The position numbers and the translations under genes are program-made. From Bradyrhizobium sp. SZCCT0148 (GTDB lineage Bacteria > Pseudomonadota > Alphaproteobacteria > Rhizobiales > Xanthobacteraceae): a stretch of DNA of 64,000 bases. Shown in pieces: positions 45,582 through 57,921 of the stretch. The stretch spans positions 62,001 through 126,000 of the forward strand of contig NZ_JAFCKT010000004.1 of NCBI RefSeq assembly GCF_018129985.1, given 5' to 3'. The notes below the pieces were generated by a model that worked only from the letters and a program-made list of their open reading frames with translations, did not search any database and was not told the DNA's origin. Within the stretch, counting starts at the first letter, position 1. The number at the start of each line of letters is the position of its first letter.

Positions 45582-46737
45582 TGCCCTCCCACCAGGATCG
45601 AGGGATCGCTGATGATGTCGGCGCCGTTCAGGCCGCGCAGCACCGGCTCGTCGCGGATCGAGCCGTCACGGACGAGGTCAAATCCGGCGCGGGTCGCAAC
45701 CAGCGTCGCCGCGGCCGTGCCGGAATGGGCACAGCCCTTGTTGCAGCCGGAGACATGGAGCCGCGCATCGGCGCCAATGCGCGGGGCGAGCGCGGCTGCG
45801 AGCGCACGCGTATCGGCATGGGCTTCGCGGCAGCGCGGCGCGCCGCTGCAGGCAATGACACGCAGTGCGGGATCAAAGGGCTCGGTGATGAGGCCCGGCG
45901 CGCTCGGCATCTCGCGCTTGCCTTCGCTGAGCACCATCCGCCAGGGCGTCATGCGCAGCGCATGTCCGCAACCGGCGAACTGCTGCAGTGTCGTATGCAG
46001 CATCTGCCCGAAGGCGACGCCGACCATGGCGCCTTGCGGATAGTGCCCGGGCCGCGACGCGGCCATCACCGGCGCGGGTTCGGTCTCGCCGCGCAGCGAT
46101 TGAGGCAATGCCGCGCCGGAGGCGATATGGGCCGCCATGCGCCCTCGCCCGCCCGCCGCGCCGCCGGAGACCAGGAACCAGCTTGCAAGCGCAAGCGCCG
46201 TGCTCACCGCCTCTCCGCGTGCGACGGAGCGCCCGAGCTTTGCGCCGTCGGCCCGCACCAGGTGATGGCCTGTGCGATCGCGCTCGATGCGAATGTCGGC
46301 GGAATTGCCGGCGAGCACGCGCGAGGTCCCGTCGTCGATTGCGAAGCCGAATTTCGTTGGAAGCGCGAGCGAGCTATCCTCGAGCGCTTCCTCGAGCTCG
46401 GCGGCGAGCGATTGGGTCGCGTCGCCAGCGCGCCAGAACGGCGTGACCAAAATGTTGCGTCGGGCCTCCGTGGCCGGATCGGGATCGAGCAGCGCCAATC
46501 GTGCAAGGCCGTCGATCAGCGGCCGATGGCCTTCCTCGCTGACACCCCTGATCTGCAGATTGGCGCGGCTGGTCACGTCGATCAGACCATTGCCGTACCG
46601 TCCGGCAAGCTCGGCAAGTCCTGTGATTTGTGGTGCTTCGATCCTTCCACCAAACGGACGCACGCGCACCACGAGTCCGTCGCCCGAGAGCATCGGCCGC
46701 AGCGCGCCTGGACACCAGCCCTTGACCGTCGCCGCGT

Positions 46738-46741
<4 letters not shown>
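45578..46741 (-). CDS. cobG: Precorrin-3B synthase
   Basis: The protein has 387 residues and is an iron-sulfur monooxygenase of the sulfite/nitrite reductase-like superfamily that uses O2 to convert precorrin-3A to precorrin-3B. Two ferredoxin-like half domains are visible. The [4Fe-4S] ligands are Cys298, Cys304, Cys333 and Cys337 (ACSGAPRC and SGCNKGCAHSG). Its presence marks the aerobic pathway. ATG at 46741 overlaps the cobN stop by four bases. The start MNAATVKGWCPGALRPM is typical of the family. Confidence 0.93.
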
Positions 46742-49985
<3,244 letters not shown>

Positions 49986-49986
<1 letters not shown>

Positions 49987-51020
49987 CAGACTCCCAATCC
50001 CGCCTTGATCGCGGCCTCGTCGATATCGCCGTGCTCGCCGATCACGACGAGCTTCGACCGCCTGGCGTCTGAGCCCCAGGGCTTGTCGAATTGGTGGCGC
50101 ACGCGCTCGCCGACCGCCTGAAGCAGCAGCCGCATCGGCTTGCCCGCGACCGCGATGTAGCCCTTGGCGCGCAGCACGTTCTGCTCGCGCGCCAGACGCT
50201 GAACGGATGCGACCAGCGCATCGATGTCGGTCACCTCGGGAAGATCGATCACCACAGAGTTGAAATCATCGTGCTCGTGCTCATCCTCGCCGTCATGATG
50301 CGACGGACGCGCGGCGAGATCGTTCTCGGCGGCAGCGCCGAGGCCGAGGATGAGGCGCGCATCGATCGCACCGTCGGTGATGGCCAACATCGGCACACGG
50401 CGCGGCATCTCGGCGGTGATCGCCGCCTTGGCCGCTTCGATGCCGGCTGCCCCCGCAAGATCGGCCTTGGTCAGCAGCACGATGTCGGCACAGGCAATCT
50501 GGTCCTCGAACACTTCCGACAATGGCGTCTCGTGATCGAGATTTTCATCGGCCGCGCGCTGCGCTTCGACCGCAGCCGGATCGGGCGCAAAGCGACCAGC
50601 GGCGACAGCCTCGGCATCGGCGAGCGCGATCACGCCGTCGACCGTGATGCGCGAGCGGATCTCCGGCCAGTCGAACGCCTTCAGCAAAGGCTTGGGCAGC
50701 GCCAGGCCCGAGGTCTCGATCAGGATGTGGTCGGGCCGCACCGGCCGCGCCAGCAATTTCTCCATGGTCGGAATGAAATCGTCGGCGACGGTGCAGCAGA
50801 TGCAGCCATTGGCGAGTTCAATGATGTTCTCTTCCGGGCAATTGGCATCGGCACAGGATTTCAGGATCTCGCCGTCGACACCCTCGCTGCCGAACTCGTT
50901 GACAAGCACCGCGAGCTTCTTGCCGTTGGCATTGCTGAGCAGATGCTGGATCAGCGTGGTCTTGCCGGAGCCGAGGAAACCGGTGACCACAGTCACCGGG
51001 ACTTTTGCAAGCGAGCTCAT
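49986..51020 (-). CDS. cobW: CobW-family GTPase, probable cobalt chaperone
   Basis: The protein has 344 residues. Walker A is GFLGSGKTTL (14-23), and the metal-site motif GCICC (72-76) is the CxCC signature of the COG0523/CobW family. A His/Asp/Glu-rich stretch (HHDGEDEHEHDD) before the C-terminal domain may bind metal. CobW relatives deliver Co(II), Zn(II) or other metals using GTP. Its position next to cobN suggests cobalt delivery to the chelatase. ATG at 51020 starts inside the end of the DUF1636 gene. Confidence 0.93.
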
Positions 51021-51391
51021 TCGGCGGCCTCCGGCACGACGGCAACAGGGGGAATGCGGGCAAGCGATTGCTTGCGGAATATTTCCGGTCGGCTGCGCCA
51101 CGGCACGAGCCCGTCGGGAGCGGCGGCATAGGCTGCAGCGCCCGCGACCACGTCCTTCGCATGGGCGTCAGAGAGACGGCCGTAGACGTAAGACCACCGG
51201 CCCGGCGCGCTCAGTGCCACCGAGCAGCCCTGATTGCAGGCCGACAGACACTCGACGGGAACCACGTTGACGCCCTCGGGCACGCCGGCCTCGACGATCG
51301 CGCCATGCAGGCGCTTGCCGGGCGCGGTGTCGCCCTCGCCTAGCGTCTCGCCGGCGCGGCAGGTGATGCAAACGTGAAGTGTGACTGTCAT
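51017..51391 (-). CDS. DUF1636-type small Cys-rich protein
   Basis: The protein has 124 residues. Five cysteines are placed as C8-x2-C11 and C48-x3-C52-x3-C56 (HVCITCRAG, ECLSACNQGC), with a thioredoxin-like or [2Fe-2S] ferredoxin-like spacing. I recognise it as the uncharacterised DUF1636 group often found with cobW. It is the first gene after a B12 riboswitch and overlaps cobW by four bases, so it is produced with the cobalt-insertion machinery. A role in electron transfer or metal handling is inferred, with no proven function. Confidence 0.78.
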   Translation of the reverse strand: MTVTLHVCITCRAGETLGEGDTAPGKRLHGAIVEAGVPEGVNVVPVECLSACNQGCSVALSAPGRWSYVYGRLSDAHAKDVVAGAAAYAAAPDGLVPWRSRPEIFRKQSLARIPPVAVVPEAAE

Positions 51392-51497
51392 CGCTCTTCC
51401 AGAGTATACGGCGGAGGCGATGAGGCACACGGACCATTCTTTCGAAGGCCGCTTCCCCGTCGCGGAACACCCCGTCCGCCGGTCCAAAAATCGTCGC

Positions 51498-51687
51498 GCT
51501 GGCAGGTCTCCCGGCTTGCGGAGCAGGGTTTCCCCTTCGATCCCCGCCTTCCCGAACCCAGAGGGGATCAGTGGCTTCGGGCATCTCTCCGGTCACGGTC
51601 GCGGGGGCGGCTGCATTTTGGAGCCAAATCTTGCCGATTCGGACCCTATCGCATTCCCTCTTCGCCTGTCATAGGACAGGAACCAAC
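51498..51687 (-). promoter_or_regulatory. Cobalamin (B12) riboswitch of the DUF1636-cobW-cobN-cobGHIJ operon
   Basis: The - strand carries GAAGAGGGAATGCGATAGGG, GCAGCCGCCCCCGCGACCGT, GAAGCCACTGATCCCC, TCGGGAAGGCGGGG and CAAGCCGGGAGACCTGCC in canonical order. P1 pairs GTTGG (51687-51683) with CCAGC (51502-51498). The B12-box region reads GCGACCGTGACCGG rather than the GCGACTGTAAGCGG of the cbiM riboswitch in this window, a divergent but recognisable form. The promoter lies just upstream. Confidence 0.9.
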
Positions 51688-51695
51688 ACGGGGTC

Positions 51696-51724
51696 ACCAT
51701 TTGCCGGTGGCCGCCACTTGTCAA
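51696..51724 (-). promoter_or_regulatory. Sigma-70-type promoter of the cobW-cobN riboswitch transcript
   Basis: TTGACA (51724-51719) is a perfect -35 on the - strand. A 17-base spacer leads to AATGGT (51701-51696), a weak -10. The predicted start near 51689 meets the riboswitch P1 stem. The -35 lies 19 bases from the divergent cobO start codon. Confidence 0.6.
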
Positions 51725-51742
51725 GCCGAAGGACCGGGACCG

Positions 51743-52378
51743 ATGACGCCTGAACCGGATACGAAAACGGCCGAGGAAACCGACGCCCGCCACGCCACGA
51801 AAATGGCGAAGAAGAAGGCCGCCCGCGACAAGATCATGGCGACCAAGAGCGGCGAAAAGGGCCTCATCATCGTCCACACCGGCGCCGGCAAGGGCAAGTC
51901 CTCCTCGGCCTTCGGCATGATCGTGCGCTGTGTCGCCCATGGCTTCCCCTGCGCGGTCGTGCAATTCATCAAGGGCGCCTGGGATACCGGCGAGCGGCGC
52001 CTGCTCACCGGTCATTTCGGCGAGCTCTGCCAGTTCCACGCCATGGGCGAAGGATTTACCTGGGAGACGCAGGACCGCGCCCGCGATATCGCCGCGGCAC
52101 GCGCCGGCTGGGAAAAGGCCAAGGAGCTGATCCTCGATGAAAGCCTGCGCATGGTCGTGCTCGACGAGATCAACATCGCCCTGCGCTACGACTATCTCGA
52201 TATCGCGGAAGTCGTCGAATTTCTGACCACCTCGAAGCCCGAGATGACGCATGTCGTCCTCACCGGGCGCAACGCCAAGGACGAACTGATCGAGATCGCC
52301 GATCTCGTCACCGAGATGACGCTGGTCAAGCACCCCTTCCGCTCCGGTATCAAGGCGCAGGCCGGCGTCGAGTTCTGA
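51743..52378 (+). CDS. cobO: Cob(I)yrinic acid a,c-diamide adenosyltransferase
   Basis: The protein has 211 residues. The P-loop [14 protein letters not shown] covers 45-58 after a Lys-rich N-terminal helix typical of the CobO/BtuR family. [16 protein letters not shown] and [20 protein letters not shown] are further hallmarks. It transfers the adenosyl group of ATP to cob(I)yrinate a,c-diamide. ATG at 51743 was chosen over a long upstream open frame that is antisense to the riboswitch. cobQ follows after seven bases. Confidence 0.94.
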   Translation: MTPEPDTKTAEETDARHATKMAKKKAARDKIMATKSGEKGLIIVHTGAGKGKSSSAFGMIVRCVAHGFPCAVVQFIKGAWDTGERRLLTGHFGELCQFHAMGEGFTWETQDRARDIAAARAGWEKAKELILDESLRMVVLDEINIALRYDYLDIAEVVEFLTTSKPEMTHVVLTGRNAKDELIEIADLVTEMTLVKHPFRSGIKAQAGVEF

Positions 52379-52385
52379 TCAGACG

Positions 52386-53834
52386 ATGGCACGTGCATTG
52401 ATGATCCAGGGGGCCGGTTCGGACGTGGGCAAATCGCTCATCGTCGCAGGCCTCGCGCGTGCCTTCACGCGCCTCGGCCTGCGCGTGCTCCCCTTCAAGC
52501 CGCAGAACATGTCGAACAACGCAGCGGTCACCGTCGATGGCGGCGAGATCGGCCGCGCCCAGGCGCTGCAGGCGCTCGCCGCCGGCGTCGAGCCGCACAC
52601 CGACATGAACCCGGTGCTGCTCAAGCCCGAGACCGATGTCGGCGCGCAGGTGATCGTGCACGGCAAGCGTATCGCGACCGCGCGCGCACGCGACTACGCG
52701 GCGATGAAACCCTCGCTGATGGGCGCCGTGCTGGAGAGCTTCGAGCGGCTGAAGGCGCGCGCCGATCTCGTGCTGGTCGAGGGCGCCGGCAGCCCGGCCG
52801 AGGTCAACTTGCGCAAGTCCGACATCGCCAACATGGGCTTTGCGCGCAAGGCGGATGTGCCGGTCGTGCTGGTCGGCGACATCGACCGCGGCGGCGTCAT
52901 CGCCCAGCTCGTCGGTATCAAGACGGTGATCGACCCCGACGATGCCGCGATGATCCGGGGCTTCGTCATCAACAAGTTCCGCGGCGACCCCACGCTGTTC
53001 GACGACGGCTACCAGCTGATCGCGCAAAAGACCGCATGGCGCGGCCTCGGTGTGCTGCCGTGGTTTGCCCGCGCGGGCGAACTGCCGGCTGAAGACGCGC
53101 TCGGCCTGAGCGACGCGCGCAAGCCGGGGCAATGCAAGATCGCCTGCCTCGCGCTGTCGCGGATCGCCAATTTCGACGATCTCGATCCGCTCAAGCTCGA
53201 GCCCGGCGTCGATCTCATCATGGTGCGCCCGGGCCAAGCGATCCCGGGCGATGTTCGCCTTGTCATTATCCCCGGCTCCAAATCCACCCGGGGCGATCTT
53301 GCCTTCCTGCGCGCGCAGGGCTGGGACATCGACCTGCTCGCACATCACCGCAGGGGCGGCCATGTGCTCGGCCTCTGCGGCGGCTATCAGATGCTGGGCC
53401 GCAGCGTCGCCGACCCCGCAGGCATCGAGGGGCCCGCCGGCGATACCGCGGGGCTCGGGTTGCTCGAGGTTGAGACGGTGATGGACTCGCAGAAGACCCT
53501 GACACGGGTTACGGCCGTGCATGCCGCCACGGACCAGCCAATCCAGGCCTACGAAATCCACATCGGCCGCACCGATGGGCCTGATCGTGCACGCCCGTTC
53601 GCGAAGCTGAACGGCGAGCCGGAAGGCGCGATCTCGCGCGATGGCCGCGTGCAGGGCAGCTATCTGCACGGCCTGTTCACATCGGATGAGTTCCGCAAGG
53701 CGTATCTGGCCAGGCTCGACATTCCCGCCGGCGACGAGCCCTATTCCGCCAGGGTGGAGAGCGCGCTCGACGCGCTGGCCGATCACATCCAAAAGCATCT
53801 CGACGTCGAAGGCCTGCTCGCGCTAGCCCGCTAG
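52386..53834 (+). CDS. cobQ: Cobyric acid synthase
   Basis: The protein has 482 residues. It amidates the b, d, e and g carboxylates of adenosylcobyrinic acid a,c-diamide using glutamine and ATP. The P-loop GAGSDVGKS (9-17) and [11 protein letters not shown] in the N-terminal domain, and Cys331 ([10 protein letters not shown]) of the glutaminase domain, identify it. It follows cobO. The end overlaps the convergent cobD gene by 12 bases. Confidence 0.95.
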   Translation: MARALMIQGAGSDVGKSLIVAGLARAFTRLGLRVLPFKPQNMSNNAAVTVDGGEIGRAQALQALAAGVEPHTDMNPVLLKPETDVGAQVIVHGKRIATARARDYAAMKPSLMGAVLESFERLKARADLVLVEGAGSPAEVNLRKSDIANMGFARKADVPVVLVGDIDRGGVIAQLVGIKTVIDPDDAAMIRGFVINKFRGDPTLFDDGYQLIAQKTAWRGLGVLPWFARAGELPAEDALGLSDARKPGQCKIACLALSRIANFDDLDPLKLEPGVDLIMVRPGQAIPGDVRLVIIPGSKSTRGDLAFLRAQGWDIDLLAHHRRGGHVLGLCGGYQMLGRSVADPAGIEGPAGDTAGLGLLEVETVMDSQKTLTRVTAVHAATDQPIQAYEIHIGRTDGPDRARPFAKLNGEPEGAISRDGRVQGSYLHGLFTSDEFRKAYLARLDIPAGDEPYSARVESALDALADHIQKHLDVEGLLALAR

Positions 53835-54788
53835 GACCTCGGCAACGCGTGTCCATTCGGCTTCGCTGCCGGGAAGCCCGAGGCGCAGCCATGCCGGCCT
53901 TTGTGCGAACACGCGCGACCAGATCTGGCTGCGCGCCAGCTTGTCCTGCGCGGCGAGTGCGTCCGGAATCTCGTACAGACGAAACAGCGATGTGCCGCCA
54001 ACGGGACACCAGCCCTGCAACTGCGCGAGTGTGTCGAGGCGAATACAGTCGCGTGCAAGCCGCGCTGTCGTGTTCTCGGCCCAGGCATCATCGCGTAACG
54101 CCCGGCAGCCGATCGAGATCGCAGCGCCCGAGACCGGCCATGGACCTGACATCGCCGCGAGCTTCTCGATGTCAGGCGAATTGCCGATGGCGAACCCGAG
54201 CCGCAGGCCAGCCAGACCATAAAACTTTCCGAAGGATCGCAGGATCAGCAACCCCTGCCGATTCGCTTCCGATGCGAGCGACAGCTGCGGAACCGGGTCC
54301 GCAAAACTCTCGTCGATCACGAGACGGCCGACGCGCGGCAGCAGCGCCAGCAGATCCTTCGGCGTATGACACCGGCCATCGGGATTGTTGGGATTGACGA
54401 CGACGGCGAGATCCGCCTTCGCCAGCGCGTCGAGCTCTGCGACCTCCTGCACATCCCAGCCAGCAGCCGACAGCACACCGGCGTATTCATTGTAGGTCGG
54501 AGCGAGAATGCGGGCACGCCCCGATGGCGCCAGTTGCGGCAGAATTTGAATGACGGCCTGGGCGCCGCCCGTTGCGACGATCGGCGCGGTGGTGCGATAG
54601 GCGTGCCGCGCGGCCTGATGCAAGGCGTCGATCTCGGCGCGCGACGGCAGCGTGCTCCACGCCCGCGCGCTGACATCGCCGACGGGATAAGGCAGCCGGT
54701 TGATCCCGGTCGACAGATCGATCCAGTCTTCCGGGCGTCCGCCAAACCGCTGCTGGGCCAGATCGATATTTCCACCGTGCTCGCGCAT
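53823..54788 (-). CDS. cobD: Threonine-phosphate decarboxylase / aminotransferase-like cobalamin enzyme
   Basis: The protein has 321 residues and is a fold-type I PLP enzyme. [13 protein letters not shown] and [12 protein letters not shown] at the N-terminus, VVNPNNPDG, and Lys188 in [18 protein letters not shown] (PLP Schiff base) match the decarboxylase that makes (R)-1-amino-2-propanol phosphate. It is named cobC in P. denitrificans and cobD in Salmonella. A GTG at 54803 that overlaps the cbiB stop (GTGA) is an alternative start, adding five residues. It is second in the cbiB-cobD pair. Confidence 0.92.
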   Translation of the reverse strand: MREHGGNIDLAQQRFGGRPEDWIDLSTGINRLPYPVGDVSARAWSTLPSRAEIDALHQAARHAYRTTAPIVATGGAQAVIQILPQLAPSGRARILAPTYNEYAGVLSAAGWDVQEVAELDALAKADLAVVVNPNNPDGRCHTPKDLLALLPRVGRLVIDESFADPVPQLSLASEANRQGLLILRSFGKFYGLAGLRLGFAIGNSPDIEKLAAMSGPWPVSGAAISIGCRALRDDAWAENTTARLARDCIRLDTLAQLQGWCPVGGTSLFRLYEIPDALAAQDKLARSQIWSRVFAQRPAWLRLGLPGSEAEWTRVAEVLAG

Positions 54789-54799
54789 GCCTCGTTCTT

Positions 54800-55741
54800 T
54801 CACGCGAAAGCAAGGATCGCAAGGAGGCCTGCGAGCAGCAGCATGGCGCGGCGGTAGACGGTCAGCGCCTCGGCGATGTCGGCGGCGCGCGGATCGCGCG
54901 CGCCCTCGTTCAGCCAGGGCTCGTTCGTAAGGCTGCCGTGATAGATACGTGGCCCGCTGAGCCGCACGCCAAGCCCGCCCGCCATCGCGGCCTCCGGCCA
55001 GCCCGCATTCGGCGAGCGGTGACGGCGTGCGTCGCGCGTCATGCACGATAGCGCGCCGGATCGCCGCGATGCCAGCAGCACGAACAGAAAGCCGGTCAGG
55101 CGCGCGGGAATGAAGTTCGCGACATCGTCGATGCGCGCCGCAGCCCAGCCGAACGCCTCGTGCCGCTCGCTGCGATGGCCGATCATGGAGTCCAGCGTGT
55201 TGATGGCCTTGTAGCCGAGGATACCCGGCAGGCCGAACAGCGCGCCCCAGAACACCGGCGCCACGATGCCGTCGGAGGCATTCTCCGCAAGGCTCTCGAT
55301 CGCCGCGCGCGCGATGCCGGCCTCGTCGAGCACTGCGGGATCGCGACCGACGATGCGCGAGACCGCGTCGCGCGCGGCGGCGATATCGCCGGCCAGCAAT
55401 GGATTTGCGACCGCGGCCACGTGATCATGCAGCGAGCGCAGCGCGACCAGCGGCCACGCCACGACGCCGAGCAGCGCGATCTGGATCCAACCCTGGGGAA
55501 GCAGAACCTGAAGCACCCAGCCGACCGCAACGGAGAAGGCGATCACCACGAGCGCGCCGGCGATGCCCGCGCCACGGCGAAACGCCGGCGGGTCCGACAC
55601 GCGATTCCACGTGGAATCAATGGCGCCGATCATCCGCCCGAGCCAGGTCACGGGATGGCCTATCCGTGCGAACAGCCACGACGGCCAGCCCAGGAGGGCA
55701 TCAACCGCCATCGCCACCACCATCGCGCCCGCAAAACCCAC
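54800..55741 (-). CDS. cbiB: Adenosylcobinamide-phosphate synthase
   Basis: The protein has 313 residues from a GTG at 55741 that has GGAG five bases upstream. ATG at 55723 is the alternative. It is an inner-membrane protein that attaches the aminopropanol (phosphate) side chain to cobyric acid and is named cobD in P. denitrificans. DALLGWPSWLFARIGHPVTWLG is split by family-conserved Pro and His residues, and later SLAENASDGIVAPVFW and ALFGLPGILGYKAINTLDSM are hallmark regions. About five membrane helices are present. The 132 bases between this gene and cobP hold both divergent promoters. Confidence 0.92.
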   Translation of the reverse strand: MGFAGAMVVAMAVDALLGWPSWLFARIGHPVTWLGRMIGAIDSTWNRVSDPPAFRRGAGIAGALVVIAFSVAVGWVLQVLLPQGWIQIALLGVVAWPLVALRSLHDHVAAVANPLLAGDIAAARDAVSRIVGRDPAVLDEAGIARAAIESLAENASDGIVAPVFWGALFGLPGILGYKAINTLDSMIGHRSERHEAFGWAAARIDDVANFIPARLTGFLFVLLASRRSGALSCMTRDARRHRSPNAGWPEAAMAGGLGVRLSGPRIYHGSLTNEPWLNEGARDPRAADIAEALTVYRRAMLLLAGLLAILAFA

Positions 55742-55873
55742 ACCTGCTCCCAAGCTGCCTCCTGTCCCGCCCCTGTTGCGCAAAGCGAAGGCCGAGCGCA
55801 AGCCCCTGCCCGCCTGATTTCGGCTTTGTCTTTGACCGCGTTTGGTGATTAGTCAGGCCCTCGGGAGACCTTC

Positions 55874-56377
55874 ATGGCCATCATCTTGATCACAGGCGGA
55901 GCGCGATCGGGCAAGAGCAAGCGTGCGGAAATGCGCACGCGCGCCTTCCCCGGGCAGCCCGTCTACGTCGCGACGGCCGAAGCGCTCGATGCGGAAATGC
56001 AGGCGCGCATCGCCGAGCATCGCGCGCGGCGCGGAGCCGACTGGATCGACCGCGAGGTGCCGCTTGATCTCGTCCCCGCGCTGGTCGCGACAGATGGCGG
56101 CGGTGCAAGGCTGGTGGACTGCCTGACGCTGTGGCTCTCCAACCTGATGCATGCGGAGCGCAACTGGGAGCACGAGGTGAACGCGCTCGCCGCCGCCCTG
56201 CCCCGTTTGAAAAGCCCCGTCGTCCTCGTGACCAACGAGGTCGGCCTCGGCATCGTGCCCGACAACGCGCTGGCGCGGCGCTATCGCGACGCCGCCGGGA
56301 TCATGAACCAGGTCATCGCGGCGGCGTCCAACGAGGTCGAGTTCGTCGTTGCCGGCCTGCCGATGAAGCTGAAATGA
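55874..56377 (+). CDS. cobP: Adenosylcobinamide kinase / adenosylcobinamide-phosphate guanylyltransferase
   Basis: The protein has 167 residues. The P-loop is GARSGKS (9-15). ATAEALDAEMQARIAEHRARR supplies the region that includes the guanylylated His in relatives, and VLVTNEVGLGIVPDN is a further family motif. It phosphorylates adenosylcobinamide and then transfers GMP. It is the first gene of cobP-cobS-bluB, with an ATGA overlap to cobS. Confidence 0.95.
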   Translation: MAIILITGGARSGKSKRAEMRTRAFPGQPVYVATAEALDAEMQARIAEHRARRGADWIDREVPLDLVPALVATDGGGARLVDCLTLWLSNLMHAERNWEHEVNALAAALPRLKSPVVLVTNEVGLGIVPDNALARRYRDAAGIMNQVIAAASNEVEFVVAGLPMKLK

Positions 56378-57156
56378 CGGCGCGCGTCGAGCTTCTCAAG
56401 GACGTGGTCGCCGATCTCAGGATGGCAGCGTCGTTCGTCACGATCCTCCCGGTCGCATCATCGAAGCCGGCGGCTGACGGCGCCATCGCGCGTGCGACAT
56501 GGGCTCTGCCGGTGGCCGGCCTGCTGGTCGGTCTTGCCGGCGCGTTCGTCTATAATGTCGCCACCCGCTTCGGACTGACGCCGAACCTTGCCAGCCTGCT
56601 CGCTCTCGCCACGACCGCCCTCGTCACGGGCGCGCTGCACGAAGACGGTCTCGCAGATACCGCCGACGGGCTCGGTGGCGGCCGCACGCGCGAGCGCAAG
56701 CTCGAGATCATGCGCGACAGCCGGATCGGGACTTACGGCGTCTGCGCGCTGATCCTGTCGTTCGGCCTGCGCTGGAGCGCGCTCGCCGCGATCGCCGATC
56801 CCTTGCTGGTGGCATTTGCGCTTTGCGCCGCGCACACGGCCGCTCGCGCGGGCGTGCCGGCCTTCATGGCACTGGTACCGCCGGCCCGGCACGACGGCCT
56901 GTCGGCGAGCGCAGGATCGCCGCCGGGCCGCAGCGTCGCCATCGCCTTGGCTCTTGGAGCGCTCGCGCTTACTCTCGCGTTGGGGCCGGGCAAGGCGCTG
57001 GCCGGCCTGATCCTGCTGTCGCTCGTCGGCCTGTTGCTGGCACGGATTGCCGTGCGCCAGATCGGCGGGCAGACCGGCGACATCCTCGGTGCATTCGAGC
57101 AGATCGGCGAGATCCTGATTCTGTTGGTCGCCGCATCCATCCGGATGGGGGGCTGA
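56374..57156 (+). CDS. cobS: Adenosylcobinamide-GDP ribazoletransferase (cobalamin synthase)
   Basis: The protein has 260 residues and is membrane bound, with about six to seven helices. The active-site motif GALHEDGLADTADGLGGG near 92-109 carries the acidic metal ligands. RDSRIGTYG is another family block. It joins alpha-ribazole (phosphate) to adenosylcobinamide-GDP to give the complete cofactor. It is called cobV in P. denitrificans and is unrelated to the cobaltochelatase subunit of the same name. ATG at 56374 overlaps the cobP stop. Confidence 0.94.
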   Translation: MTARVELLKDVVADLRMAASFVTILPVASSKPAADGAIARATWALPVAGLLVGLAGAFVYNVATRFGLTPNLASLLALATTALVTGALHEDGLADTADGLGGGRTRERKLEIMRDSRIGTYGVCALILSFGLRWSALAAIADPLLVAFALCAAHTAARAGVPAFMALVPPARHDGLSASAGSPPGRSVAIALALGALALTLALGPGKALAGLILLSLVGLLLARIAVRQIGGQTGDILGAFEQIGEILILLVAASIRMGG

Positions 57157-57160
57157 TCTC

Positions 57161-57793
57161 ATGGTCGAGTTCGACGACACCTTCCGTCAGCACCTGCGCG
57201 AGCTGTTCGTGTGGCGCCGCGACGTCCGCCGCTTTCGAACCGACCCACTGCCGGCCGGCGCCATAGATCGCCTGATCGACACTGCTTGCCTGTCGCCCTC
57301 GGTCGGCCTCAGCCAGCCCTGGCGCTTCGTCATCGTCGACGATGTTGCACGGCGCCGCGCCGTGACTGACGATTTCAGGGGTTGCAATGCCGATGCGCTG
57401 AACGCGTATGCCGGCGAGCGCGCGGCGCGCTACGCCACGCTGAAACTGTCCGGCCTCGAACATGCGCCCGGGCACCTCGCGGTGTTCGCCGACAAGGCGA
57501 GCGACATCGGCCACGGCCTCGGCCGCGCCACCATGCCGGAGACGACCGAATATTCCGTGGTCGCCGCGATCACCGCGATGTGGCTCGCCGCGCGCGCCGA
57601 TGGCATCGGCATCGGCTGGGTCTCGATCCTCAATCCGGATCGCATCCACGCCATTCTCGACGTGCCTGACACTTGGAAGTTCATCGCCTATCTCTGCATC
57701 GGCTATCCGCAAGTCGAATGCGACCAGCCCGAGCTGGAGCAGGCGAACTGGGAGCATCGGCGGGGGGCGGACGCGTTCACACTGAAGCGTTGA
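57161..57793 (+). CDS. bluB: 5,6-Dimethylbenzimidazole synthase BluB
   Basis: The protein has 210 residues and is a nitroreductase-fold flavoenzyme that consumes FMNH2 and O2 to make the lower ligand of B12. FVWRRDVRRFRTDPLP, LSPSVGLSQPWRFVIVDD and GIGIGWVSILNP are conserved BluB segments. It lies four bases after cobS, linking lower-ligand synthesis with its attachment. With the oxygen-dependent CobG it confirms an aerobic de novo pathway. Confidence 0.95.
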   Translation: MVEFDDTFRQHLRELFVWRRDVRRFRTDPLPAGAIDRLIDTACLSPSVGLSQPWRFVIVDDVARRRAVTDDFRGCNADALNAYAGERAARYATLKLSGLEHAPGHLAVFADKASDIGHGLGRATMPETTEYSVVAAITAMWLAARADGIGIGWVSILNPDRIHAILDVPDTWKFIAYLCIGYPQVECDQPELEQANWEHRRGADAFTLKR

Positions 57794-57810
57794 GACGCCG
57801 CTCCATCCCC

Positions 57811-57896
57811 CGTCATTGCGAGCGCAGCGAAGCAATCCAGACTTCCTCGGCCGAGGGAGTCTGGATTGATTCGTCGCTTCGCTCCTCGCGATGACG
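57811..57896. repeat. Bradyrhizobium-type intergenic palindromic repeat
   Basis: CGTCATTGCGAGCGCAGCGA... and its near inverted copy ending CGCTTCGCTCCTCGCGATGACG flank a centre with AGACT and AGTCT, forming an imperfect hairpin of about 86 bases. The sequence type is a multicopy element in Bradyrhizobium and relatives. It fills the space between convergent bluB and tpsB and may act as a bidirectional terminator. Only one copy was noticed in the window. Confidence 0.82.
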
Positions 57897-57921
57897 GCGG
57901 GGAGAGAGGCGCAACTTTCCG

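Noticed and set aside
57811..57896. CRISPR repeat or small protein in the bluB-tpsB gap
   Set aside because: Only one palindromic unit is present, with no spacer series. The short peptide frames are the usual translation of this repeat.
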